The notes under the pieces: generated by a model
Database searches by the model: none
Seen by the model: only the letters and a program-made list of their open reading frames with translations
What the model was told of the DNA's origin: nothing
Assembly (NCBI GenBank): GCA_030037775.1
Contig: JASHQB010000306.1
Location: 1 to 48,900 of the forward strand
DNA: 48,900 bases
Source: Candidatus Acidiferrales bacterium
GTDB taxonomy: Bacteria > Acidobacteriota > Terriglobia > Acidiferrales > UBA7541
Direction: 5' to 3'
Shown here: piece by piece, positions 37,790 through 46,296 of the stretch
Layout of the letters: the number at the start of each line of letters is the position of its first letter
How positions within the stretch are numbered: the first letter of the stretch is position 1
Program-made: the position numbers and the translations under genes

Positions 37790-39373
37790 TTAGTGCCGAA
37801 AATGGCGTACTCCGGTGAAAACCATCGCCAGGCCGAGGCGATTCGCGGCGGCGATCACTTCATTGTCGCGAACTGAGCCGCCCGGCTGAATCACGGCAAC
37901 GGCTCCGCCTTTCGCCGCTTCTTCCACGCCGTCAGGGAACGGGAAAAATGCGTCCGAAGCGACCACGCTTCCCACGAGCGGCATCTGCGCCTTCATCACC
38001 GCGAGTTTCACCGAGTCCACGCGCGACATTTGTCCCGCGCCGATCCCGAGCGTCTGGCCTTCGCGCGCAAATACGATTGCGTTGGACTTGACGTGCTTGC
38101 ACACGACCCACGCGAAGCGCATCGCCTGTCGCTCGCCGGTTGTGGGCTGGCGCTCGGTAACGATTTTCCATTCCGCCTCAACCACAGAGCGATGGTCCGG
38201 CTCCTGCACCAGCATTGCGCCGCTGATCCGCTTCAGCTCAAGTTCCTCTGCCGGGAACGCGCCAGGCGCGGCCACGGACATTTCCAGCAAGCGCAGATTC
38301 TTCTTCGTGGAAAGTTTCTCGAGCGCACTTTTTTCATAGCCGGGCGCGGCAATACACTCCACGAAAAGCCTCTCGAGTTCAGCGGCGGTAGCCGCATCGA
38401 CGGTGCGATTGAGCGCGATCACGCCGCCGAATGCGGAAACGGGATCGCACGCCAGCGCCTGGCGATATGCTTCGGCGAGCGAAGGATTCTCGGCCGCTCC
38501 GCAGGGATTGTTGTGCTTGATGATGGCTACCCCAGGCGCGGAGAATTCGCAAGCGAGCGACCACGCCGCATCCATATCGACCAGATTGTTATACGAAAGC
38601 TCTTTGCCTTGCAGTTGCCGCGCGGCTGCGAATCCCGTTCGCGCGCGGTCCGCTGGAACGTACAGCGCCGCTTGCTGATGGGGATTTTCACCGTAGCGCA
38701 TCTCCTGCTGGCGCTCGAAATCGAAGTGCAGGCGCTGCGGCAAGATTTCCTGTGCGGGCGCGAGTTGCAAATCGTGATTGGCTGAAAGACGCTCGAGCTG
38801 CGTGGCAATCAGCCCGTCGTAACGCGCGGTCAGCGCAAACGCCTTTCGCGCCAGCTCCAGCCGCGTCGCGAGTCGAATTTCACGCGCGGCGCATAATTCT
38901 TCGAGCAGCACCGGATAATCGGCGGGATCCGTGACCACGGCGACGCTCTCAAAATTCTTTGCCGCCGAGCGCACCATCGTCGGCCCACCGATGTCGATGT
39001 TCTCGATCAGCTCTTCGGCCGTGACGCCCGCTTTGCCCGCTGTGGCGGAAAATGGATAGAGATTCACCACCACGATGTCGATCGGCGCGATGCCGTGCGC
39101 CGCGGTTTGCTTGCGGTCGTCGGCGTTTCCGCGGCGAAAAAGAATTCCGCCGTGCACTTTGGGATGCAGCGTCTTCACGCGGCCGCCCAGCATTTCGGGC
39201 GAACCGGTCAGCTCGGCCACGTCGCGAACTGCAATGCCCACGTCACGCAAAAAGCGCGCGGTGCCGCCCGTAGAGACGATTTCGATGCCGAGCTTCGAGA
39301 GCCGTGCTGCAAAATCAGCCAGTCCTATCTTGTCGTAAACACTTATGAGAGCGCGTTCCACCGCCACAGCCAC
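37790..39373 (-). CDS. purH: bifunctional AICAR formyltransferase/IMP cyclohydrolase
   Basis: ALISVYDKIGLADFAARLSKLGIEIVSTGGTARFLRD, VKTLHPKVHGGIL, KHNNPCGAAE, VVASDAFFPFPDGVEEAAKGG, VIQPGGSVRDNEVIAAANR. Confidence 0.97.
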   Translation of the reverse strand: MAVAVERALISVYDKIGLADFAARLSKLGIEIVSTGGTARFLRDVGIAVRDVAELTGSPEMLGGRVKTLHPKVHGGILFRRGNADDRKQTAAHGIAPIDIVVVNLYPFSATAGKAGVTAEELIENIDIGGPTMVRSAAKNFESVAVVTDPADYPVLLEELCAAREIRLATRLELARKAFALTARYDGLIATQLERLSANHDLQLAPAQEILPQRLHFDFERQQEMRYGENPHQQAALYVPADRARTGFAAARQLQGKELSYNNLVDMDAAWSLACEFSAPGVAIIKHNNPCGAAENPSLAEAYRQALACDPVSAFGGVIALNRTVDAATAAELERLFVECIAAPGYEKSALEKLSTKKNLRLLEMSVAAPGAFPAEELELKRISGAMLVQEPDHRSVVEAEWKIVTERQPTTGERQAMRFAWVVCKHVKSNAIVFAREGQTLGIGAGQMSRVDSVKLAVMKAQMPLVGSVVASDAFFPFPDGVEEAAKGGAVAVIQPGGSVRDNEVIAAANRLGLAMVFTGVRHFRH

Positions 39374-39492
39374 CTCCGCGATAAAAAAGGCTTACCAGTG
39401 TATGCGCTCGCGCAGCGATGCGAAAGGATGAAATGAAAGGCAGTACTCCCGAACTCGAAGGAATGGTGCGCGCGCCCCGCCGATCGGAAAAT

Positions 39493-40026
39493 TTATTCTG
39501 CGGCTTGAACTATCGTTATGGTCCGCAACATCCGAATCCAGCGGGCCGGGCGCTTGTCGCGAGGGGCAACCAGCTTCAGCGGGCCCTCGTTTGAACCAAG
39601 CGGGGCCCCATCGAGCGTATCCGCGACGATTACGTCGGAATCCAAGAAACCAGAATCCAGCTCGGCCAGTGAGAATACCACGCGGTAACGATCGGAGGCT
39701 TCCGCCAGCACATATGTGGCCATCAGAGGCCCGCGCAACTTCTCGCCTTGCGGAACGCCGGCGCGGCGAAACAGTTCCTTCAGCGGAACGCCCTGGTAGA
39801 CTTCCGTTTTATTACTGTGCGCATTGACCACCGTCACCGTTGTCCGAGGCATGTTTTTCAGGTCGGCTAAGGAAAGCTCGAGCGGAGTTGCCACGTTTCC
39901 GCTGATCCGCAGTGCGGGCGAAGTCCCCGTATTCTGCGCAGATACAGGCCGTTGCAGAGCAACAATCGACAGCATCGACACCAAGCCCGCGGCCCACGCG
40001 ACGACTGCATTTTTTCGATTGATCAT
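39493..40026 (-). CDS. exported molybdopterin-binding (sulfite oxidase-like Moco domain) protein
   Basis: 177 aa with signal peptide; LRISGNVATPLELSLADLKNMPRTTVTV...YQGVPLKELFRRAGVP...PLKLVAPRDKRPARWIRMLRTITIV. Confidence 0.8.
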   Translation of the reverse strand: MINRKNAVVAWAAGLVSMLSIVALQRPVSAQNTGTSPALRISGNVATPLELSLADLKNMPRTTVTVVNAHSNKTEVYQGVPLKELFRRAGVPQGEKLRGPLMATYVLAEASDRYRVVFSLAELDSGFLDSDVIVADTLDGAPLGSNEGPLKLVAPRDKRPARWIRMLRTITIVQAAE

Positions 40027-40067
40027 GGGAGTTTACGAGGAAACGATCGGCGCACTTACGCTAATGC

Positions 40068-40274
40068 CTAGTCCTTCTCCAGCATGACTTCGGTCGATTT
40101 GATTACCGCCTTCACCGTGTCGCCGACCTTGAGCTTCATTTCATCGGCGCTGCGCTTGGTGATCACGCTCTCAATGAGGTCTTTGCCCACGCGGACGACC
40201 ACATGCGCCATCACGCCTCCGAACTGAATTTCTTCCACTTTCCCTACCAGTTTATTGCGCGCCGAAAGTGTCAT
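40068..40274 (-). CDS. TOBE/Mop-type molybdenum-binding domain protein
   Basis: MTLSARNKLVGKVEEIQFGGVMAHVVVRVGKDLIESVITKRSADEMKLKVGDTVKAVIKSTEVMLEKD. Confidence 0.88.
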   Translation of the reverse strand: MTLSARNKLVGKVEEIQFGGVMAHVVVRVGKDLIESVITKRSADEMKLKVGDTVKAVIKSTEVMLEKD

Positions 40275-40350
40275 GGCCGAAGAATACAACCGGCGGCTTG
40301 CGGATGTCTATAGCGAGGATGCCCAAGCAAATGAATTGCGGCGAGGCGGC

Positions 40351-41649
40351 TTAATTGTCGGAGTAGTAACCGTCGCGCACTTGCACCGCCAGGTCCTTGT
40401 TTTTCGTAGTGAGGGCAATTTTGTGGTAGCCGGGTCCGGAACTGGCGTGGTCCGGCGTGTAGCCCAAGGCGTACTGGCTCCTCAACCCTTCCTCCACCTG
40501 CGCGTAGATTTGGTCGAAGGTCAGTTTTTTCGAAACTTGAAATAACTGTCCGCCAGTCTCCGTCGAGATCCGTTCCAGTATTTTCTTGCCATCGGCGCGC
40601 GCTTCCTGGGGATACCGCTGCCCTCTGCCGCCGCCTGGCCAGCCGCCGCCACCACGCCCCGGCCACCCGCCTCCGCCGCCTGGCCAGCCGCCGCCCCAAC
40701 CTCCGTGACGATTCGAACTGTCGCTGTCCGATCCGTGATCGGCAAAGTAGATCGAATAAACCGCCGTATCCGCGCGTTGCGCCGCTTCGATCGCAGCCGT
40801 GAGAGTTTCCTTGCTGCCACGGTCCACTCCGTCGGACAACACAAAAACCGCCTTGCGGCCCGGCTGCTTTTTCATCTCGTCATTCGCCGCCAAATAGATC
40901 GCGTCGTAAAGCAGCGTCCCGCCGCCGCTATCGTGCGCTTGGTTGTGCCCGTTATTGCTGCCCGTACTGGTCGGAACGTTCTCGTCCGGATCGCTCGTGT
41001 TTGTTCCGCCGCCACTTCCGTCGTTGCCATCACTTCCGTTGTTCCCGTTGTTACCGTTGGCAAACTGCGGCTGAGGCGTCTGCAGCTCCTGCAGCGCGGC
41101 GTTCAGCTTCGGACGCGACGACGTCAAATCCTGCAGCAGCTCGACCTGCCGGTCGAAATGAATTACGAAGGCCTGGTCTTTGTCGCGCAACATCTGGTCC
41201 AGGAATTTGTAGCTGGCGTCGCGCTCGTCGTCGATCACATTGCGCTGGCTCAGGCTGGTGTCGACCAGCAGGCCAAGCGTCAGTGGAACGTCGCTCTCGC
41301 GGATGAAATGCGTGATCGTCTGCGGACGGCCGTCCTGCTCCAGCGCGAAGTCTTGTTGATTCAGCGTCGGTATGATTTTCCCGTGCTTGTCCCGCACCGT
41401 CACATACAGATATACCAGCTTAACTTCGACGGATATCTTGGGCTGGCTCTGCTGCTGCGGCGCCTGTTGAAGCTGCGGAGCTTTCTGCGGTGGCGGGGTG
41501 ATTGGGCCTTCCGATTGCGCGCGGGCAATCCCGCCTGCAAAAAAGAGCATCATGCCAAGAAAGGCAACTAAGAACGGGCCGACGAGGCTCGCTCGCAGCC
41601 TCCAGCCATTCTTGCAGGGCGCATTCTTATGATACCGCGGCATGGGCAT
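40351..41649 (-). CDS. VWA-domain protein (VWFA-related Acidobacterial-type) with two low-complexity insertions
   Basis: KLVYLYVTVRDKHGKIIPTLNQQDFALEQDGRPQTITHFIRESDVPLTLGLLVDTSLSQRNVIDDERDASYKFLDQML; Gly/Trp/Pro-rich and Asn/Gly-rich inserts. Confidence 0.88.
   Translation of the reverse strand: MPMPRYHKNAPCKNGWRLRASLVGPFLVAFLGMMLFFAGGIARAQSEGPITPPPQKAPQLQQAPQQQSQPKISVEVKLVYLYVTVRDKHGKIIPTLNQQDFALEQDGRPQTITHFIRESDVPLTLGLLVDTSLSQRNVIDDERDASYKFLDQMLRDKDQAFVIHFDRQVELLQDLTSSRPKLNAALQELQTPQPQFANGNNGNNGSDGNDGSGGGTNTSDPDENVPTSTGSNNGHNQAHDSGGGTLLYDAIYLAANDEMKKQPGRKAVFVLSDGVDRGSKETLTAAIEAAQRADTAVYSIYFADHGSDSDSSNRHGGWGGGWPGGGGGWPGRGGGGWPGGGRGQRYPQEARADGKKILERISTETGGQLFQVSKKLTFDQIYAQVEEGLRSQYALGYTPDHASSGPGYHKIALTTKNKDLAVQVRDGYYSDN
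40628..40695. repeat. 23-nt direct repeat inside the VWA gene (two exact copies)
   Basis: CCGCCGCCTGGCCAGCCGCCGCC at 40628-40650 and 40673-40695, encoding the G/W/P-rich insert. Confidence 0.75.
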
Positions 41650-41691
41650 GGTTAAGGGATTCGCGCGGCGCGGCGGAGGTTGCCCGCGTGC

Positions 41692-42291
41692 TCAGGCGCT
41701 GAGGCGCGCTTTGAGCTTGACGCGCCCGGCTTCCACGCTGACCGTGTATTCGACTTGCGCGGCGGCCTTTTTCGATTTGAGTTGCCGGGTTTTTTCGCGC
41801 ACAAACTTCGTAAATTCATCAAAATTGGGCGTCCCGCCTTTTTCGCCCGTTGCCGTGCGAGCTTCTACCAACTTGCGATAGAGTTGCTCGATCTTGTCAG
41901 CTTCGCGTTCGGGATCCGAAAAGGTCATCGCAAACGCGGAAGCGCCGGATGTTTCATGCGCGGTGGCGTCCTTCTTGGCCCGCTCGGCCTCGATCGCTTT
42001 CGCGGCTGCGCCGAAGTGCCTCGGGGTCGTGCCTTCCTCGCGCTCCTTCAGCTTCTTGCGCCATATTTCGCAGTATTTCGCGAAGGTCTGCGCGAGATTG
42101 GTGTAGCGGAAACGCTGCGCGTAGCTCATCTCCCCGCCGCGGTCCCCATAGCGTTTCATCAGCGATTCCACGCGCCACTGCGTGTCGGCCGGGGGGCGTT
42201 TGCGGCCGCCGCCGAAGTACTGCTCGTATTCGATTTTCAGGGTGCGAATGTCTTTTTCGATCTGCGAGAGATCTTCTTCGATTGTCGCCAT
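41692..42291 (-). CDS. conserved hypothetical protein (coiled-coil/charged; resembles the MXAN_5187 C-terminal-type family)
   Basis: MATIEEDLSQIEKDIRTLKIEYEQYFGGGRKRPPADTQWRVESLMKRYGDRGGEMSYAQRFRYTNLAQTFAKYCEIWRKKLKEREEG; family assignment from memory only. Confidence 0.65.
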   Translation of the reverse strand: MATIEEDLSQIEKDIRTLKIEYEQYFGGGRKRPPADTQWRVESLMKRYGDRGGEMSYAQRFRYTNLAQTFAKYCEIWRKKLKEREEGTTPRHFGAAAKAIEAERAKKDATAHETSGASAFAMTFSDPEREADKIEQLYRKLVEARTATGEKGGTPNFDEFTKFVREKTRQLKSKKAAAQVEYTVSVEAGRVKLKARLSA

Positions 42292-42450
42292 GGTCTCCGC
42301 AATGCGTGGAAAGGGGACTCCTGAGTATCGTAGAGGGCCAGTGTGGCACCGTCAACGGCAGCGTGAAAAGTGAGTGCCTGAAAAGTATTCGGTCCACCGT
42401 CCGGCGCGAAGTTGCGCACGCTCGGGGCGTGTGCTGAAATAGCAGCCATT

Positions 42451-43881
42451 GTGGCTTCTCCTGCGCAAAAGAAACTGCGGGTAGAAAGCGAGCGCATCGC
42501 GCTCCTGCGGCAGATTCCCTCCGTCGACGAAGTCCTGAATGCGCCTCAGGCGGGAAAATTGATCGACGCCGCCGGGCGCGCGATGACCGCAGCCACCGTC
42601 CGCGAAGTGCTGGCCGAGTTGCGCGAAAAAGCGCGGAACGGAGCGCCGGCCGCTGTGCTCGGCATCGCTGAAATTCACAACGTCATTGCCCGGAAGATTG
42701 AAGAAAAACTGGCGCCGTCGCTGCGCGCGGTCATCAACGCAACGGGCGTGGTGCTTCACACGAATCTGGGACGCGCGCCACTCTCGAAAGCATCTGCCGA
42801 ACGCATCGCCGCCACGGCGACGCGATACTCCAACCTCGAGTTTGACCTCGCCGCTGGCGAACGCGGCAAACGCGACGCCCACACCAGCCGTGCCCTCGCG
42901 GAACTCACCGGCGCCGAGGCGGCCATCGTCGTGAACAACAACGCTGCCGCGGTCTTCTTGGTCCTGAACACCCTGGCCAAAAACGCCGAAGTGATTGTCT
43001 CGCGTGGCGAGCTTATCGAGATCGGCGACGGCTTCCGCATCCCGGAAATCATGGCCGAGAGCGGCGCGCGACTGCGCGAAGTCGGCACCACCAACCGCAC
43101 GCGAATCGCCGATTACCAGCGTGCTATCGGCGGCGAAACGCGTCTGCTTCTCCGTGTGCACCCTTCGAATTTCAAAATTATAGGATTCACCAGGCGGCCT
43201 GAACTCGAAGAACTGACCGCGCTGGGACACAAGAAGCGCATTCCCGTCTTTGAAGATCTTGGCTCCGGCTGCCTCACCGATCTCGCCGATGCGGGCGCCG
43301 GTGAGCCTGTCGTGCGCCTCAGTTTTGCGGCCGGCGTTGACGTCGTCACGTTCAGCGGCGATAAGTTGCTTGGCGGCCCTCAGGCAGGCATTATCGCCGG
43401 AAAGAGGAAACTCGTCGAACGCGTGCGCCGAAATCCTCTCTTCCGCGCCTTGCGCGTCGATAAGCTCACCATTGCCGCCCTTGAAGCCACGCTCGACGCC
43501 TACCGCCGCGGGGCGCTGGACGAAATTCCCGCGCTGCGCATGATTCGCATGCGCCTGGAGGAGCTCGAACGCCGCGCCCGCGCATTCACGGAGAGATTGC
43601 GTGCCAACTTGCCGAGCGGAGCAGCAATTGAAGTTCGTCGCGGATTTTCCGTGATCGGCGGAGGCTCAACGCCAGAACAAAAATTGCCGACCACGCTCGT
43701 CGCGGTGCGCAGCGACCGTCAATCCGCGGCCCAAATCGAAGAGCGCCTCCGAAAACCAACGAGCGGAGCAACGCCGGTCATTGCGCGCATCGAAAAAAAC
43801 ACCCTCATGATCGATTTGCGTACTGTTTTCGAAGAGGAAGAGCCGGCCCTCGGCTCGGCTCTCAGCACCGCACTAGCCTAG
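42451..43881 (+). CDS. selA: L-seryl-tRNA(Sec) selenium transferase
   Basis: LRQIPSVDEVLNAP, VINATGVVLHTNLGRAPLS, YSNLEFDLAAGERGKRDAHTSRALAELTGAEAAIVVNNNAAAVFL, FSGDKLLGGPQAGIIAG. Start is GTG 42451 or TTG 42412. Confidence 0.94.
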   Translation: MASPAQKKLRVESERIALLRQIPSVDEVLNAPQAGKLIDAAGRAMTAATVREVLAELREKARNGAPAAVLGIAEIHNVIARKIEEKLAPSLRAVINATGVVLHTNLGRAPLSKASAERIAATATRYSNLEFDLAAGERGKRDAHTSRALAELTGAEAAIVVNNNAAAVFLVLNTLAKNAEVIVSRGELIEIGDGFRIPEIMAESGARLREVGTTNRTRIADYQRAIGGETRLLLRVHPSNFKIIGFTRRPELEELTALGHKKRIPVFEDLGSGCLTDLADAGAGEPVVRLSFAAGVDVVTFSGDKLLGGPQAGIIAGKRKLVERVRRNPLFRALRVDKLTIAALEATLDAYRRGALDEIPALRMIRMRLEELERRARAFTERLRANLPSGAAIEVRRGFSVIGGGSTPEQKLPTTLVAVRSDRQSAAQIEERLRKPTSGATPVIARIEKNTLMIDLRTVFEEEEPALGSALSTALA

Positions 43882-43898
43882 TTTTCCCGCAGAAGAAT

Positions 43899-44651
43899 TC
43901 AAAGGTGATTGATGCAGCTCGCCACGCACGCGGCGCCAAAGCCGTTGTCGATGTTCACCACGCTGATGTTCGACGCGCAACTGTTCAGCATCGCGAACAG
44001 CGCCGCTAAGCCAGAAAAACTCGCGCCGTACCCAACGCTGGTGGGGACGGCAATCACCGGCACGCTCACCAGTCCCGCCACCACGCTCGGCAGTGCGCCT
44101 TCCATCCCCGCGGCGCAGATAATCACGCGCGCGTCTCTGATTTTTTCGCGATGCGCAAGCAGCCGGTGCAGACCCGCCACGCCCACGTCGTACAGCGCCT
44201 CGGCCGGGTTCCCGAGCATTTCCGCCGTGATCAGCGCCTCTTCCGCCACCGGAATGTCGCTCGTTCCCGCCGTAACAATAAGAATCAGCCCCTTGCCTGT
44301 AGTTTTCTTACCGCGGCGAATCGCTATCGTGCCCGAAAGTTCGTAGAATTTCGCGTCGCGCGTGATCCGGCGAACCAGCGCGTAAACTTTCGCGTCCGCG
44401 CGCGTAATCAAAATATTGTGCGACGATTTCGCACGCAGCATTCCGCGCACAATTTCTGCCACTTGCTTTGGCGCTTTCCCGCGCGCAAAAATCACTTCCG
44501 GATAGCCCTGCCGCAACCCTCGGTGATGGTCAATCTTCGCGAATCCCAAATCCTCAAACGGCAAATTCTTCAGCCGCTTGATGGCCTCGTCGCACGAGAC
44601 GCGCCCCTTTTTCAGCCCCTCCACCAATTCGTGAATGTCGTCGGCGTTCAT
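43899..44651 (-). CDS. larB: nickel pincer cofactor biosynthesis protein LarB
   Basis: FAKIDHHRGLRQGYPEVIFARGKAPKQVAEI, VTAGTSDIPVAEEALITAEMLGN, CAAGMEGALPSVVAGLVSVPVIAVPTSVGYGASFSGLAALFAMLNSCASNISVVNIDNGFGAA. Confidence 0.94.
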   Translation of the reverse strand: MNADDIHELVEGLKKGRVSCDEAIKRLKNLPFEDLGFAKIDHHRGLRQGYPEVIFARGKAPKQVAEIVRGMLRAKSSHNILITRADAKVYALVRRITRDAKFYELSGTIAIRRGKKTTGKGLILIVTAGTSDIPVAEEALITAEMLGNPAEALYDVGVAGLHRLLAHREKIRDARVIICAAGMEGALPSVVAGLVSVPVIAVPTSVGYGASFSGLAALFAMLNSCASNISVVNIDNGFGAACVASCINHL

Positions 44652-44763
44652 AGATGTACGTCAGCCTCAAAATGCGCCGAGGCATTCTAGCATTCCGCGC
44701 CTTGACGGGTACCTTGACTTTGCCCGAACGCGCTCCATAAACTCAAAGTTTCAACTCACCGCG

Positions 44764-45387
44764 ATGGCCCATACCGAAGGCAAGACCATCACTGTAGGAA
44801 TCACCGGCGCGAGCGGCGCAATTTACGCGCAAGCGATGCTTCGCGCACTCGACGCCGACGCGCGTGTTTCCCGCGTCTACCTCGTCGCCACCGAGGCCGG
44901 CCTGCGCCTCATCACTACCGAGCTCGCCATCGTCGCGCAGGAACCAAAGAAACTCGCGTCACTCCTCACCGGCACACCCGCGAAAAAATTCGAATGCCTG
45001 CCAAACAAGGACATCGGCGCGTCCATCGCTTCCGGCAGCGCCGCCGTCGACGCCATGGTCGTGATCCCCTGCTCTGCGGGCGCGCTAGGCGCCATCGCCT
45101 CCGGCATCAGCGACGATTTGCTCGCGCGCGCCGCCGACGTTTGCCTGAAAGAGCGCCGCAAACTTGTCCTCTGCCTGCGTGAAACGCCGCTCAACCGCAT
45201 CCACATCGAAAACATGCTGCGCGTCCACGATGCCGGCGCAATCGTCATGCCCGCGATGCCCGCGTTTTATTACGCGCCGAAGTCCATCGACGAAATGGTC
45301 GAACAGTTCGTCTACCGCGTCCTCGCGCAGCTCGGATTGCCTCGGGAAGAGCAATTTCGCTGGTCCGGCGGAGCAAAAAGGAAATGA
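44764..45387 (+). CDS. ubiX: UbiX-family flavin prenyltransferase
   Basis: ITVGITGASGAIYAQAMLRAL, DIGASIASGSAAVDAMVVIPCSAGALGAIASGISDDLLARAADVCLKERRKLVLCLRETPLNRIHIENMLRV. ATG 44764 preferred over track 44635. Confidence 0.95.
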   Translation: MAHTEGKTITVGITGASGAIYAQAMLRALDADARVSRVYLVATEAGLRLITTELAIVAQEPKKLASLLTGTPAKKFECLPNKDIGASIASGSAAVDAMVVIPCSAGALGAIASGISDDLLARAADVCLKERRKLVLCLRETPLNRIHIENMLRVHDAGAIVMPAMPAFYYAPKSIDEMVEQFVYRVLAQLGLPREEQFRWSGGAKRK

Positions 45388-46271
45388 CGCACAGCCGCAT
45401 CCGCACCGTGCTCGAAATGATTAAGTTCGAGCACTCCGTCTTTGCGTTGCCCTTCGCGCTCGTCGCCGCCCTCCTCGCCGAACGCACCGGACGCGCCGCC
45501 TGGCCCGCGCCTCGCACCATCGCCTGGCAGCTCGCTTGGATTACCGTTGCTATGGTCGGCGCGCGCTCCGCCGCCATGACCATGAACCGCATCGCCGACA
45601 TCCACTACGACGCCGCGAACCCACGCACTCAGAATCGCGCTCTGCCCAAGGGGCTGCTCTCCCTCCGCTTCGCCTGGACCTTCACGCTCATCTCCGCCGC
45701 CGTGCTGGTCATCGCCGCCTGGCAACTCAACCGCCTCGCCCTCGAACTCTCGCCCCTCGCCCTCGCTTTCCTCTTCCTCTACTCCTACACAAAGCGCTTC
45801 ACCGCCTTGTCTCACCTCGTCCTGGGGTTTTGCCTCGGCATTTCCCCCGCCGCTGCCTGGATCGCCGTGCGCGGCGCGCTCGACTCACGCATGCTCATCC
45901 TCTGCGCCGCGGTCACTCTGTGGGTCGGCGGCTTCGACGTCCTCTACGCCTGCCAGGACGTCGAATTCGACCAGCAAGCCGGCCTCTACTCCATTCCCAA
46001 GCGCTTTGGCATCGCCGGCGCTCTCGGCATCGCTCGCATCATGCACGTGATGATGGTCCTGCTGCTCGGTTGGCTCGCCTGGAGCTTCGCCCTCGCCTGG
46101 CCGGCATGGGCCGGCATCGTCGTGGTCGCCGCGCTGCTCGCCTACGAGCATTCGCTTGTCAAACCCAACGACCTCAGCAAAATCAATGCTGCGTTTTTCA
46201 CCATCAACGGCTATATTAGTCTGTTGTTCCTGATTTTCTGGGGCGCGGCCACGTTTGTGACCACGTTCTAG
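45384..46271 (+). CDS. ubiA: UbiA-family prenyltransferase (MqnP-like, from gene context)
   Basis: MIKFEHSVFALPFALVAALLAER, MTMNRIADIHYDAANPRTQNRALPKGLLS, GFDVLYACQDVEFDQQAGLYSIPKRFG; ATGA overlap with ubiX. Confidence 0.92.
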   Translation: MTHSRIRTVLEMIKFEHSVFALPFALVAALLAERTGRAAWPAPRTIAWQLAWITVAMVGARSAAMTMNRIADIHYDAANPRTQNRALPKGLLSLRFAWTFTLISAAVLVIAAWQLNRLALELSPLALAFLFLYSYTKRFTALSHLVLGFCLGISPAAAWIAVRGALDSRMLILCAAVTLWVGGFDVLYACQDVEFDQQAGLYSIPKRFGIAGALGIARIMHVMMVLLLGWLAWSFALAWPAWAGIVVVAALLAYEHSLVKPNDLSKINAAFFTINGYISLLFLIFWGAATFVTTF

Positions 46272-46296
46272 ATTTTCGGAATACTCGCTGGATTTC

